From Actinomycetota bacterium (GTDB lineage Bacteria > Actinomycetota > Actinomycetes > Actinomycetales > Dermatophilaceae): DNA of 64,000 nt. The translations under genes and the position numbers were made by a program. Shown piece after piece: positions 46,904 to 54,840 of the stretch (position 1 is its first letter; the number at the start of each line of letters is the position of its first letter). The stretch lies in contig JAIUPO010000009.1 in NCBI GenBank assembly GCA_020160805.1, positions 62,001-126,000 of the forward strand. The letters are read 5' to 3'. Below the pieces are notes generated by a model, which ran no database searches, was not told the origin of the DNA, and saw nothing but the letters and a program-made list of their open reading frames with translations.

Positions 46904-47833
46904 GTGCCCATCTACGACGACGTCACCAAGCTCATCGGCAACACCCCGCTGGTGCGCATCAACCGCATCATCACCTCCGACGCGACGGTGGCCGCGAAGC
47001 TGGAGTTCTACAACCCCGCCAACTCCGTCAAGGACCGCATCGGCGTCTCGATCATCGACGCTGCCGAGGCGTCCGGCGCGCTGCAGCCCGGCGGCACGAT
47101 CGTCGAAGCGACGTCCGGCAACACCGGTATCGCGCTCGCGATGGTCGGTGCGGCCCGCGGCTACAACGTCGTGCTGACGATGCCCGAGACGATGTCGAAG
47201 GAGCGCCGGGCGCTGCTTCGCGCCTATGGCGCCGAGTTGATCCTCACCCCGGGCAGCGAAGGGATGAAGGGCGCGGTCAACCGCGCCGACGAGATCGTCG
47301 CCGAGCGCGACGGGGCGATCCTCGCGCGCCAGTTCGCCAACGAGGCCAACCCGGCGATCCACCGCAAGACCACGGCCGAAGAGATCTGGAAGGACACCGA
47401 CGGCGGCGTCGACATCCTCATCTCCGGCATCGGCACCGGTGGCACGATCACCGGTGTCGGCCAGGTCCTGAAGGAGCGCAAGCCGGGCGTGCAGATCATC
47501 GCCGTCGAGCCGGCCGAGTCCCCGATCCTGAATGGCGGGCAGCCCGGCCCGCACAAGATCCAGGGCCTCGGCGCCAACTTCGTGCCGGAGATCCTCGACA
47601 CCAGCGTCTATGACGAGGTCATCGACATCAACGCCGAGACCGCCGTCGAATGGGCCCGCCGCGCGGCCAAGGAAGAGGGTCTGCTCGTCGGGATCTCCTC
47701 CGGCGCAGCCCTCGCCGCCGCCAACCAGGTCGCGAACCGCCCCGAGAATGCCGGTAAGACGATCGTTGTCGTCATCCCGAGCTTCGGCGAGCGTTACCTG
47801 TCCACCATCCTCTTCTCCGACCTGCTCGACTGA
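46904..47833 (+). CDS. cysK: cysteine synthase (O-acetylserine sulfhydrylase)
   Basis: The 309-residue PLP enzyme has [12 protein letters not shown], the lysine motif [35 protein letters not shown], the PLP-phosphate glycine loop [14 protein letters not shown], and [11 protein letters not shown]. It makes cysteine from O-acetylserine and sulfide. It lies 69 bases upstream of cysE, and a 14-bp hairpin between them may tune relative expression. GTG 46904 follows GGAG at a suitable distance. Confidence 0.93.
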   Translation: MPIYDDVTKLIGNTPLVRINRIITSDATVAAKLEFYNPANSVKDRIGVSIIDAAEASGALQPGGTIVEATSGNTGIALAMVGAARGYNVVLTMPETMSKERRALLRAYGAELILTPGSEGMKGAVNRADEIVAERDGAILARQFANEANPAIHRKTTAEEIWKDTDGGVDILISGIGTGGTITGVGQVLKERKPGVQIIAVEPAESPILNGGQPGPHKIQGLGANFVPEILDTSVYDEVIDINAETAVEWARRAAKEEGLLVGISSGAALAAANQVANRPENAGKTIVVVIPSFGERYLSTILFSDLLD

Positions 47834-47840
47834 GCCGCCC

Positions 47841-47877
47841 CGTATGCCGGGTGGTCACCTGCGCCACCCGGCATACG
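47841..47877 (+). terminator. stem-loop between cysK and cysE
   Basis: CGTATGCCGGGTGG pairs perfectly with CCACCCGGCATACG around a 9-base loop. Each arm carries one copy of the iterated GCATAC motif. It may attenuate transcription into cysE or stabilise the cysK message. Confidence 0.6.
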
Positions 47878-47901
47878 CGCCAACCACCCATGGGGATTCG
47901 C

Positions 47902-48519
47902 ATGCTCGTCTCACCGCAGCCGACCAGGCCCGGTGTGCTCGCCGCCGCGCGCGCCGGCATCCGTGAAGATCTCGACGCCGCCATGTTGCGCGATCCCGCA
48001 GCCACCTCGCGGCTCGTCGTGCTCTTCACCTCCGCCGGACTGCACGCGATCTGGCTGCATCGAGTGGCGCACGCTCTCTGGGGCAAGCCCCTTGGTCGCC
48101 CGCTGGCCCGCCTGATTGCCTATGTCTCGCGCGCGGTCACCGGGGTGGAGATCCACCCGGGCGCAACGCTCGGGCGCCGATTCTTCATCGATCACGGCAT
48201 GGGCGTGGTCATCGGTGAGACGGCCGAAGTGGGCGATGACGTGATGCTCTATCACCAGGTCACCCTCGGCGGCCGGTCCATGGAGCGGGTCAAGCGCCAC
48301 CCCACGTTGGGCAATAACGTCACCGTCGGCGCGGGAGCCAAGATCCTCGGGCCGGTGTATGTCGGCGACGGCGTCCAGGTCGGCGCCAACTCCGTCGTCG
48401 TCAAAGACGTCCCCGCCGGCGCCATCGCGACCGGCGTGCCCGCGACATACCGCTTCCCCACCTCGCCCACCGAGGACCCCTACGAAGCCCTCTTCCGCGA
48501 CCCCGCCCTCTTCATCTGA
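47902..48519 (+). CDS. cysE: serine O-acetyltransferase
   Basis: The 205-residue protein has the SAT helical N-terminus and the left-handed beta-helix with hexapeptide repeats: [31 protein letters not shown], given here in parts as the IHPGAT and [14 protein letters not shown] segments. HQVTLGG and [13 protein letters not shown] follow. Conserved His residues in IDHGMG and YHQ are catalytic. It acetylates serine to supply cysK; CysE and CysK normally form a complex. ATG 47902 has GGGGA upstream; ATG 47890 is the alternative. Confidence 0.9.
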   Translation: MLVSPQPTRPGVLAAARAGIREDLDAAMLRDPAATSRLVVLFTSAGLHAIWLHRVAHALWGKPLGRPLARLIAYVSRAVTGVEIHPGATLGRRFFIDHGMGVVIGETAEVGDDVMLYHQVTLGGRSMERVKRHPTLGNNVTVGAGAKILGPVYVGDGVQVGANSVVVKDVPAGAIATGVPATYRFPTSPTEDPYEALFRDPALFI

Positions 48520-48618
48520 ATTTCCGAGCACCGCCCGCTCCCAACTGCCCGGGTATGACGGTGCCTCCCCTCCGCGCTACCGTTGGACCCCGCCCCGCGC
48601 CCATGGCGTCCGGGCGAA

Positions 48619-48708
48619 GGAGGGCTCGCATAGTGGCCTAGTGCGGCGGTCTTGAAAACCGCTATGGCGGTAACGTCATCGTGGGTTCGAATCCCACGCC
48701 CTCCGCCA
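48619..48708 (+). tRNA. tRNA-Ser(TGA)
   Basis: The acceptor arms GGAGGGC and GCCCTCC pair, followed by discriminator G and an encoded CCA. The anticodon loop is CTTGAAA (anticodon TGA). A long variable arm and GGTTCGAATCC T-arm complete a 90-base serine tRNA. The accessory island begins directly after it. Confidence 0.95.
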
Positions 48709-48972
48709 TGACGGCCGTATTCCAACTCCTGCGGGAGGTTGCCTCCCCGGAGGCAAGGAGTACGTCGGTCAAGGTCGGCAAACGAGACGCTTCGGCGTCT
48801 CGTTTTGCTTTGGTACGCGTTGCGACCGCGCGAGTGCCATCACCTGCTTGTTGCGCCGCTGCGTAGATCTCTGCCGCTTCGTCGTTCCAGTCCACTCTTG
48901 TGACGTCTTGGTCGATGTACAGCCGGGTGAACAGCGCGTCGTTGATCGCTTGTCTCACCTCGGGGCCGTACT
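48662..48972 (-). pseudogene. serine integrase, C-terminal remnant
   Basis: This is the part of a minus-strand open frame left of the IS3 element. It encodes about 100 residues beginning KYGPEVRQAINDALFTRLYI, the type of motif found near the C-terminus of large serine recombinases (RQLNxAxFxxIYID). The frame has no stop before it runs into the tRNA-Ser gene, giving an artificial GVGFEPT tail. The central zinc-ribbon and coiled-coil parts are missing. The N-terminal half lies on the other side of the IS element, in the same orientation. Confidence 0.6.
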
Positions 48973-49043
48973 TGGGACTGCTGCACGGATAGGTGACAAC
49001 GACTCTGTGGCGCCGTGGGGTGCCGCAGGAGAGGATGTGCACC

Positions 49044-49337
49044 ATGCCCAAGCCCTATCCGAAGGAGTTCCGACAGAACGTGGTCGAGGTGGCTCGCGCT
49101 CGTGAGGCAGGGACGACGTTGAAGGAGATCGCGAAGGATTTCGGGATCTCGGAGTCGTGTCTGACGAACTGGATCGCGATCGCTGACCGTCAGGACGGGA
49201 GCAAGCCCGGCACGGCCGTGAGCGAGTCTGGTGAGTTGCGTGAGGCCAAGCGTCGGATCCGGTTGCTCGAGCAGGAGAACGAGGTGTTGCGCCGCGCAGC
49301 GGCGTACCTCTCGCAGGCGAACCTGCCGGGAAAATGA
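49044..49337 (+). CDS. IS3-family transposase OrfA
   Basis: The 97-residue protein has a helix-turn-helix (EFRQNVVEVARAREAGTTLK, then DFGISESCLTNWI) and a leucine-zipper-like C-terminus (LREAKRRIRLLEQENEVLRR). This is the standard OrfA of IS3 elements, binding the terminal repeats. Its stop overlaps the OrfB start in GGGAAAATGATG, a likely site of -1 frameshifting that would make the OrfAB transposase. Confidence 0.9.
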   Translation: MPKPYPKEFRQNVVEVARAREAGTTLKEIAKDFGISESCLTNWIAIADRQDGSKPGTAVSESGELREAKRRIRLLEQENEVLRRAAAYLSQANLPGK

Positions 49338-50230
49338 TGTACCCGCTCGTCCGTGAGTTGGCCGCCAAGGACACCCCGATCAGGGTTCCTGTGGCGGTGA
49401 CGTGCCGGGTGCTCAACCTTGCCAGAGCGCCGTACTACCGGTGGTTGGCCAACCCGGTGACCGACGCCGAGTGGGTCGCGGCGCACCGCGCGAACGCGTT
49501 GTTCGACGCGCACCGTGACGACCCGGAGTTCGGGTACCGCCTTCTGCTCGATGAGGCCCGCGACGCCGGACAACCGATGGCTGACCGGACGGCGTGGCGC
49601 TTGTGCTCGTCCAACCAGTGGTGGAGCGTGTTCGGCAAGAAACGCTCGACGAAGAATCGTCCGGGCCCGCCGGCGCACGATGACCGCGTGCAACGGGACT
49701 TCACCGCGACCGGGCCGAACCAGCTGTGGCTGACCGACATCACGGAGCACCGCACCCGTGAGGGCAAGGTGTACATGTGCGCCGTCAAGGACGTGTGGTC
49801 CAACCGGCTCGTCGGGTACTCGATCAGCTCGCGGATGAAGGCCCGCCTGGCCGTGCAAGCGTTGGAACACGCCGTGGACACCAGAGCCCGTCAAGGCGTC
49901 GACGTGGCCGGGTGCATCGTCCACAGCGACAGAGGGTCCCAATTCCGATCGAGGAAGTACCTGCGCGCGCTGTCCCGGCACAACCTGCTCGGATCCATGG
50001 GCCAGGTCGGCTCGAGCGCGGACAACGCCGCCATGGAGAGCTGGTTCGCCCTGCTGCAGAAAAACGTCCTGGACCGCCAAACCTGGCACACCCGCGACCA
50101 ACTCCGCATCGCGATCGTGACCTGGACCGAACGCACCTACCACCGCCGACGACGCCAAGCCCGACTCGGCAAGTTGACCCCCATCGAGTACGAGACCATC
50201 ATGACCACACCGGCCACACAGGCCGCGTGA
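49334..50230 (+). CDS. IS3-family transposase OrfB
   Basis: The 298-residue integrase-core protein has the DDE triad: D in [10 protein letters not shown] in [11 protein letters not shown], and E in [13 protein letters not shown], followed by the K of the family. An HTH_21 region ([13 protein letters not shown]) precedes it. It is intact, so the element may still be active if OrfAB is produced. Confidence 0.92.
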   Translation: MMYPLVRELAAKDTPIRVPVAVTCRVLNLARAPYYRWLANPVTDAEWVAAHRANALFDAHRDDPEFGYRLLLDEARDAGQPMADRTAWRLCSSNQWWSVFGKKRSTKNRPGPPAHDDRVQRDFTATGPNQLWLTDITEHRTREGKVYMCAVKDVWSNRLVGYSISSRMKARLAVQALEHAVDTRARQGVDVAGCIVHSDRGSQFRSRKYLRALSRHNLLGSMGQVGSSADNAAMESWFALLQKNVLDRQTWHTRDQLRIAIVTWTERTYHRRRRQARLGKLTPIEYETIMTTPATQAA

Positions 50231-50262
50231 CCAACCTGTCACCTATCCGTGCAGCAGTCCCA

Positions 50263-50935
50263 CCCGCCATGGTCTCGGCTAGGCGGACGATGGAGTATTC
50301 GCCGGTGGCGTAGAGCTCGAAGCCGAGGCGGATCAGCTTGGCGCGGTCTGGGTCGAGACCGATACTGCTGACCTGACGACCATCGACATCTTCCTTGATA
50401 TTCAGGTAGCCCAGCGGGGCTGGCCCGATGGTGCCGCCGCTTTGTACTTTGTGCAGCAACTTGCGGGCGATGTCCTCACCCTCGGAGGCAGACCGGTACT
50501 GGTTGATGCTCGCCAAAATTCCACGCGTCAGTGGCCGGCGGGCGTCTCGTCAATGTTCTCGGTGGCCGAGAGCAATTTGGCTCCTGCGGCCTCCATCTGG
50601 AGCATGACCATGGCGTCATCGGTGCGATTGCGATTCAGCCGGGACAGTTGGTAGACCATGATGAAGTCGACATCGCGCTGCGTGGTGACACGCTGCATCA
50701 TGGCTTGATACTCAGGCCGCCCCTGAACGTTGGTGCCGGATCGGCCGAGTTCGACGTATTCCCCGATAACGGCCAGGCCTAGGCTAAGGGCCTTGTTGCG
50801 GCAGATGTCGCGCTGCGCCTTGATGCTCAGCCCTTCTGGGTCATAGTCGGTCTCGACTTGGCTCATGGAAGAGACGCGGAGATAGAGCACGCAGGTGCGT
50901 TGTGCAGTTTCAGTTGTGTCGGGCGATGTGGTCAC
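50263..50935 (-). pseudogene. serine integrase, N-terminal part, frameshifted and truncated by IS3
   Basis: GTG 50935 overlaps the stop of the ImmA-like gene and follows GAAGGAG. The resolvase domain is clear: [12 protein letters not shown] with the catalytic Ser, [15 protein letters not shown], and [14 protein letters not shown]. The frame stops at 50530-50528 after DETPAGH. One base is missing here, since the next frame continues [19 protein letters not shown], then PLGYLNI and [11 protein letters not shown]-like recombinase residues. The IS3 element cuts it at 50262. About 170-200 residues of a normal integrase are lost. Confidence 0.8.
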
Positions 50936-51620
50936 ACGAAACTCCTTCTCGGGTAGCGGTCTTGGGCGAAACGGAAGCGTTGGGGCTGCCACGTAGGTGT
51001 CGAGATCGGGCGTGCGCAGCGGCCACCTTCGTTTGCGGTCCGCATCTCTGGCTCGGGGTCGACCTCGCGGGATAGGCCGGTTTGGTCGAGTCGGACTTCG
51101 ATGGCTTGTTGGCTGACGCCGAAGTGGGCTGCCAGGTCGTCGGTGCGTTGGATACCACGGGTCCAGGCGCGTTTCAGTTCGCGTTTGGGGACGAGGGCGC
51201 AGCCGGCGAAGTAGTCGGCGGCTGTTTCGGCTTGCTGGCGGGCGGTCAGGGTGACGCCTCGCCGGGTGATGTCGCGGTAGAGCCGGTCGCAGGCGCCGTG
51301 GTCGATGATGTGTTTGAACTCATGGAGCAGGGTGAAGCGTTGCCGGGCCGGGCTGTCCTCTGTATTGAGGCAGATGATCCACTTCCGGCCGTTCCAGTGG
51401 CTGAGCCCGCTGACCGGCAGGCGTTCGTAGGTGACGGCGATGCGTGGCATGGCGTCGATGTGGCTGACCTGCGGGCCGTCGGCGTCACCCAAGATGGTGA
51501 CCAGTCGGGTGGCCTGGCTTCGGCGATCCGCCTTGTCTCTTCGGGTTGGCAGCTTCTGGTCGGGATGAGTCGGCGGAGGCTGGTCAGGGTGCTGGGTAGT
51601 TTGGGTTCCGTGGTTGTCAT
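50932..51620 (-). pseudogene. ImmA/IrrE-family metallopeptidase, probably frameshifted
   Basis: The body carries the zinc-protease motif [11 protein letters not shown] (HExxH) and [18 protein letters not shown], typical of ImmA/IrrE (peptidase M78) proteins that cleave phage-type repressors. AAGGAGG precedes ATG 51620, whose frame reads LTSLRRLIPTR and IAEA and then diverges. The peptidase frame picks up QATRLVTILGD after one missing base near 51514-51520. A TTG at 51492 could give a shorter 186-residue protein that keeps the active site. The C-terminus overlaps the integrase start, and the XRE gene lies upstream in the same direction. Confidence 0.65.
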
Positions 51621-51676
51621 GAGAGTGCCTCCTTTCAGGGTTGCTGGTTGTATTTGCTTCTAGTGGGTAGGTCGTC

Positions 51677-52057
51677 CTATTCGTCTTCGCCGGGTGCGGG
51701 GCCAGTGGAGTTGGGGTCTACGCCGTAGCGGCGAACCACGCTGGCTATCTCCTTCAGCGCTTCTTCGGGCAGTTCCGGATATTTACTTCTGAGGTATGGC
51801 TGGACGCCGGGCAGAGCGTCGGTGAAGTCCCCTCGCCCTGGCAGCAGGGCGATGAGCGGTAGCGGGTCCAGGTCGAGGACGGCCGCTAGGCGCATGACCT
51901 GCTCGACGTCTGGGTTGGTGACTTGGTCGATCTCCCAGAAGCGCGGCAGCGATTTGGACATCTCGGCCTCATCAGCCGCTCGTTGGCGCCCTAAACCGGC
52001 TTTTAGTCGCGCTTCTCTAATGGTGCTGCCAAATGTCGGTGAATTCGTTTTGTTCAT
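51677..52057 (-). CDS. XRE-family HTH regulator
   Basis: The 126-residue protein has an N-terminal Cro/C1-type helix-turn-helix (STIREARLKAGLGRQRAADE, MSKSLPRFWEID, NPDVEQVMRLAAVLDLDP) and an acidic C-terminal tail. It lies upstream of the ImmA-like peptidase, the classic pairing in integrative elements where the peptidase cleaves the repressor to trigger excision. GGAGG precedes the ATG, and a GGGCAA-N4-TTGCCC dyad lies just upstream, probably its own operator. Confidence 0.8.
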   Translation of the reverse strand: MNKTNSPTFGSTIREARLKAGLGRQRAADEAEMSKSLPRFWEIDQVTNPDVEQVMRLAAVLDLDPLPLIALLPGRGDFTDALPGVQPYLRSKYPELPEEALKEIASVVRRYGVDPNSTGPAPGEDE

Positions 52058-52075
52058 GTCTCTATTTTACCTCCA

Positions 52076-52091
52076 GGGCAACCAATTGCCC
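52076..52091 (-). promoter_or_regulatory. XRE operator
   Basis: GGGCAA-CCAA-TTGCCC is a perfect 6-bp-arm dyad 19 bases upstream of the XRE start, overlapping the leader next to its ribosome-binding site. It is a candidate autoregulatory site. Confidence 0.55.
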
Positions 52092-52189
52092 AGGGTTTCG
52101 GACTCTTCTACAACGGATTGTTTCGCCTTTCTGAGATAGCTATTTCCACCCATCTGCTTTTCGTCAATTGGCTATTTGGGGTTTATCTG

Positions 52190-52267
52190 CCAGGTGGGGG
52201 TCGGACGGCGGCACGAGCACAAGAAGGTGCTACCGAGTGCCGCGTGTTGTCCGATCCCCCACCTGGG
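52190..52267. repeat. large imperfect inverted repeat
   Basis: The arms at about 52190-52214 and 52237-52267 share CCAGGTGGGGG/CCCCCACCTGG and GGCAC/GTGCC, with an AGCAC/GTGCT inner stem. It separates the XRE operon from the RHH gene. It could be a terminator, a plasmid-type origin structure or a recombinase site. Confidence 0.55.
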
Positions 52268-52336
52268 CTTTTGAAGTGAAGCCCGTCTGGCTGGGCTCTC
52301 GGTGGTGCCGGGCGGCACGCCCTCGTGACCTCCGGC

Positions 52337-52620
52337 TCAGCTCTTACGAGCTGGGCGGCGGGTGTCAGCAGTGGGCGTGGCGTCGCCGCCGAACAGGGCC
52401 GCCAGGGCGGCTACGTGCTTCTCGATCGCCTCACGAATTGCTTCGGTGACCGAGACGCCGGTGAGCCGGGCCAAGATGGTGATCCGCGCATGCAGATCAC
52501 CGTCCAACTGAGCCGCAAGCTCCTTGAAGCTGATCGAACGCGAAGACGGCGTCCGGCTATCGAGGTAGCCTGCTACTCACTCGCCCCCACGACCACTGCC
52601 TCGGCCAACGCCAAGTCCAC
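52337..52620 (-). pseudogene. ribbon-helix-helix protein, apparent one-base frameshift
   Basis: From GTG 52620 the frame reads DLALAEAVVVGASE and stops at a TAG. In the next frame, starting one base earlier, it continues VAGYLDSRTPSSRSISFKEL and then LDGDLHARITILARLTGVSV and EAIREAIEKHVAAL, a ribbon-helix-helix DNA-binding pattern, to the stop at 52339-52337. Adding one G near 52575 restores a 94-residue protein. It sits 4 bases from a 24-bp palindrome and may be a partition or antitoxin-type autoregulator. No partner is visible. Confidence 0.55.
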
Positions 52621-52623
52621 CCG

Positions 52624-52647
52624 CTAGTACGACAACTGTCGTACTAG
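52624..52647. promoter_or_regulatory. 24-bp palindrome upstream of RHH gene
   Basis: CTAGTACGACA-AC-TGTCGTACTAG has perfect 11-bp arms and lies immediately upstream of the RHH start. RHH proteins bind such symmetrical sites, so it is a strong operator candidate. Confidence 0.65.
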
Positions 52648-52701
52648 ACGCCCGCCGATGTGCGACACCAGACCGGTGCATCTCGCCTTCTCTGGCGTTG
52701 A

Positions 52702-52728
52702 GGGTGTACTTTGGGTCATCAAGTACCC
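52702..52728 (+). promoter_or_regulatory. promoter/operator region of the peptide-ABC cassette
   Basis: GGGTGTACTT and AAGTACCC form an interrupted dyad with a 9-base centre and one bulged base, 26 bases before the peptide start. A TTGAGG (52698-52703) overlaps it. It may control the cassette; the promoter hexamers are weak. Confidence 0.35.
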
Positions 52729-52754
52729 TGTTAAAGACTTGGGAGGAAAGCCAA

Positions 52755-52853
52755 ATGATGCACCTCGAAAAGTGCAACAAGCTTGCCGCTGCCACGTTCT
52801 CGGCCTATCTCTTAGGGAGGGCAAGCGCCAACCCGGTTAAGGTTCGCTACTAA
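52755..52853 (+). CDS. 32-residue peptide, possible secreted peptide or precursor
   Basis: A strong ribosome-binding site (GGGAGGAAAG) lies 5-14 bases upstream of tandem ATG codons. The product starts MMHLEKCNKLAA, has a hydrophobic middle (TFSAYLLG) and ends NPVKVRY. It contains one Cys, is cationic and uses a TTA codon, rare in this genome. It ends 27 bases before the ABC ATPase gene, the usual position of a peptide exported or imported by that transporter. I know no matching family. No modification enzyme is adjacent, so it could be an unmodified bacteriocin, signal, or leader peptide regulating the operon. Confidence 0.55.
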   Translation: MMHLEKCNKLAAATFSAYLLGRASANPVKVRY

Positions 52854-52880
52854 GACAAGAGAACCCGACGCCCCCGTTTG

Positions 52881-53630
52881 ATGTCCTTCCAAGCCGCCAG
52901 CTTAGAGTGTGACGGTCTGCTCTTTGCCTACTCACGAAAGTCTCGCCCGGCCGTATCTCTGGTCAACAGCATCAGTTTCCCTCAGGGTCGGACGGCTCTC
53001 TTGGGACCCAACGGCGCTGGAAAGTCGACTCTCCTTTCGATCATTGCTGGTGGGCTCACTCCGCAGCGCGGCGTGGTGCGCGCTGGCGGCGTCGTCATGC
53101 ATCGGCAAACCCAGATCTCTCAGGTCGCATGGCTACCGCAAGCACCTACAGTTGATCGCTCCCTTACCTCCCGTGAGTATTGTGCCTATCAGGCGTGGCT
53201 GAAGGGAACCCCGAGCGGCTCGGCCTTGGAAGCAGCGGACAAGGCGCTGGCACTGGTGGGCCTCAGCGAGCAGTCACGAGCACTCACCCACCGGCTCTCC
53301 GTCGGGACGCGTGCCCGACTGTGTTTAGCGGGAACCTTGGCAACGGGCGCCAAGTATCTCCTTCTTGACGAACCTATGGCGGCACTGGACCCAGCTCAGC
53401 GTCGCAACTTTCTCAAACTAATCCGTGATCTTGCGGAGGAGCGGGCAATTATTGTCTCGACTCACGACGTCCTGGATCTTGATCAGGGATTCGATCATGT
53501 GGTCGTTCTACGCGGGGGCCGCTGCGTCTTCGGCGGCAGTGTCGAGTCATTTCTCGCTGGCTCAGAGCACGCTCAGAGAATCTCTGCGACCGAAGCGTAC
53601 GTACGACTGTTGGCGGAAGACGATGCTTGA
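52881..53630 (+). CDS. ABC transporter ATP-binding protein of the peptide cassette
   Basis: The 249-residue ATPase has Walker A LLGPNGAGKSTLL, a Q-loop in VAWLPQAP, a degenerate signature LSVGTRARL in place of LSGGQ, Walker B LLLDEPMAALD and H-loop VSTHD. This is the CcmA/BcrA type used by ABC-2 exporters and bacitracin-type resistance pumps. A TTG at 52878 is an alternative start. The next gene starts inside its last codons (ATG 53623), showing tight coupling. GC is lower than in core genes. Confidence 0.82.
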   Translation: MSFQAASLECDGLLFAYSRKSRPAVSLVNSISFPQGRTALLGPNGAGKSTLLSIIAGGLTPQRGVVRAGGVVMHRQTQISQVAWLPQAPTVDRSLTSREYCAYQAWLKGTPSGSALEAADKALALVGLSEQSRALTHRLSVGTRARLCLAGTLATGAKYLLLDEPMAALDPAQRRNFLKLIRDLAEERAIIVSTHDVLDLDQGFDHVVVLRGGRCVFGGSVESFLAGSEHAQRISATEAYVRLLAEDDA

Positions 53631-54840
53631 GCCGAAATGGCAGTTTGGCTTGATCCGACCATTTCGATTGGGCGTGGCGGCCCTCGCGGTCGGGCTGCTT
53701 GTCTCTACTACCGGTCTGCAAACAGACAGAAGTTATTGGTTGGCGACAACGGCGTCCGGAACTCGATCCGTTCTCTTTGTCGCACCGCTTCTGGCCGCAT
53801 GGTGTGCATTTTTTGGTGGAAGAACTCGGATAAGCCGATTAACCAAGGTTGAACGATTGCAGGTTCGTTCAAAGCCGACTGTCGCACTGGCAACTTTGGT
53901 GCCTGCGACGCTCGTTGCGGTGGTATCACTGTTAATTATAGTAGGTTCTTCTGCTGGCAGCGTTTCCGGTTCGCCGCACCTGGACTCTCTGGGACTAGTA
54001 TTCCTTGCATCCCTCGTACTCTTTGCGCACGCCGCGGTTGGCTATTCCCTTGGCAGGTGGCTCCCCCGGATTATTGCATTGCCGGCCTCCTCTGCGCTTT
54101 CGTACCTGTGGCTCGCTTTCCCGAGAGCATTCGAACCCTTTTGGATACGGAACATCACGGGCGAGGTAGGTTCTAGATGTTGCGATATCAGCACAACGTT
54201 GGGAAAGGGAGCGATCGTCGGCCCAGTGATTTTTAATTTCTCAGTTCTGCTTGCCTGTCTCTTGGCTATTGTTGCTAACAACCTCAAGAAAGTTACCCCA
54301 CTTTGCATCCTCATGGTTGCTTTAGGCACCTTGGGCGGTAAGGGCGCCACCATGGACCTAGGTCCAGACCCTATTAAGTACAGGACTTCTGACCTTGTGT
54401 GCGACGAGACGTCGACGATAAAGCTCTGCTGGTGGCGCGAGCATTCGCAATTTGTTGACGCGGCGCGTAGCCCTCTGATGAAAGGTGCGGAGAGCCTAAT
54501 AGCAGCTGGCTTCCCGCGGCCAAGCGCCATCTCCGAGGCGGGAGGCGATCCGAATATCTGGAATGTTGGGCTGACGGGAGACCAGGTAGTCCAAGGTCGA
54601 GTACTGGCGGACGCAGAACTTGCTCGCATAACTGCAGATTGCGTGTCATTGAATGCCGATCAAACTGCGACCTTGGACTTTATCGGACTATATGCCCGAC
54701 ATGTCCTTGATGGCGAGGAGGATTTATCTGCGAGTCCTCAGGACGAGGTGAGACTGCAAGCGTTTGCGGAAATGTCCCACGGGGAGCGTCGGGCGGCACT
54801 CGCCGAGCTTGAGGGGGTAGTTCGCTCTTGCGCGAAGTAG
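53623..54840 (+). CDS. membrane protein of the ABC cassette with extracytoplasmic domain
   Basis: The 405-residue protein has about six helices (1-240) and then a roughly 150-residue hydrophilic domain outside the membrane. That domain includes CDETSTIKLCWWREHSQF, whose paired cysteines could form a disulfide; the tail ends VVRSCAK. It is probably the ABC-2 permease partner; the external domain could bind the peptide or a cell-wall target. It uses TTA and ATA codons and has clearly lower GC than core genes. It overlaps both neighbours. Confidence 0.65.
   Translation: MLEPKWQFGLIRPFRLGVAALAVGLLVSTTGLQTDRSYWLATTASGTRSVLFVAPLLAAWCAFFGGRTRISRLTKVERLQVRSKPTVALATLVPATLVAVVSLLIIVGSSAGSVSGSPHLDSLGLVFLASLVLFAHAAVGYSLGRWLPRIIALPASSALSYLWLAFPRAFEPFWIRNITGEVGSRCCDISTTLGKGAIVGPVIFNFSVLLACLLAIVANNLKKVTPLCILMVALGTLGGKGATMDLGPDPIKYRTSDLVCDETSTIKLCWWREHSQFVDAARSPLMKGAESLIAAGFPRPSAISEAGGDPNIWNVGLTGDQVVQGRVLADAELARITADCVSLNADQTATLDFIGLYARHVLDGEEDLSASPQDEVRLQAFAEMSHGERRAALAELEGVVRSCAK

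Larger units (their letters stand above)
48973..50262 (+). mobile_element. IS3-family insertion sequence, complete
   Basis: The element is 1290 bp with perfect 26-bp terminal inverted repeats (48973-48998 and 50237-50262), beginning TGGGACTGCTGC and ending TAGGTGACA inward. It contains overlapping orfA and orfB. The flanks (left ...CCGTACT, right CCCGCC...) show no target-site duplication. With the missing integrase middle, this suggests a deletion next to the insertion. No GCATAC motif occurs in it. Confidence 0.9.

Noticed and set aside
48480-48725. minus-strand open frame with GIRTHDDVTAI-type sequence
   Set aside because: This is the well-known artificial translation of a tRNA-Ser gene.
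48968-50268. target-site duplication around the IS3 element
   Set aside because: The 3-5 bases on each side differ (left ends ACT, right starts CCC), so none was annotated.
52577-52840. several short frames overlapping the palindrome and peptide gene
   Set aside because: They lack ribosome-binding sites and family-like sequence, and overlap better-supported features.
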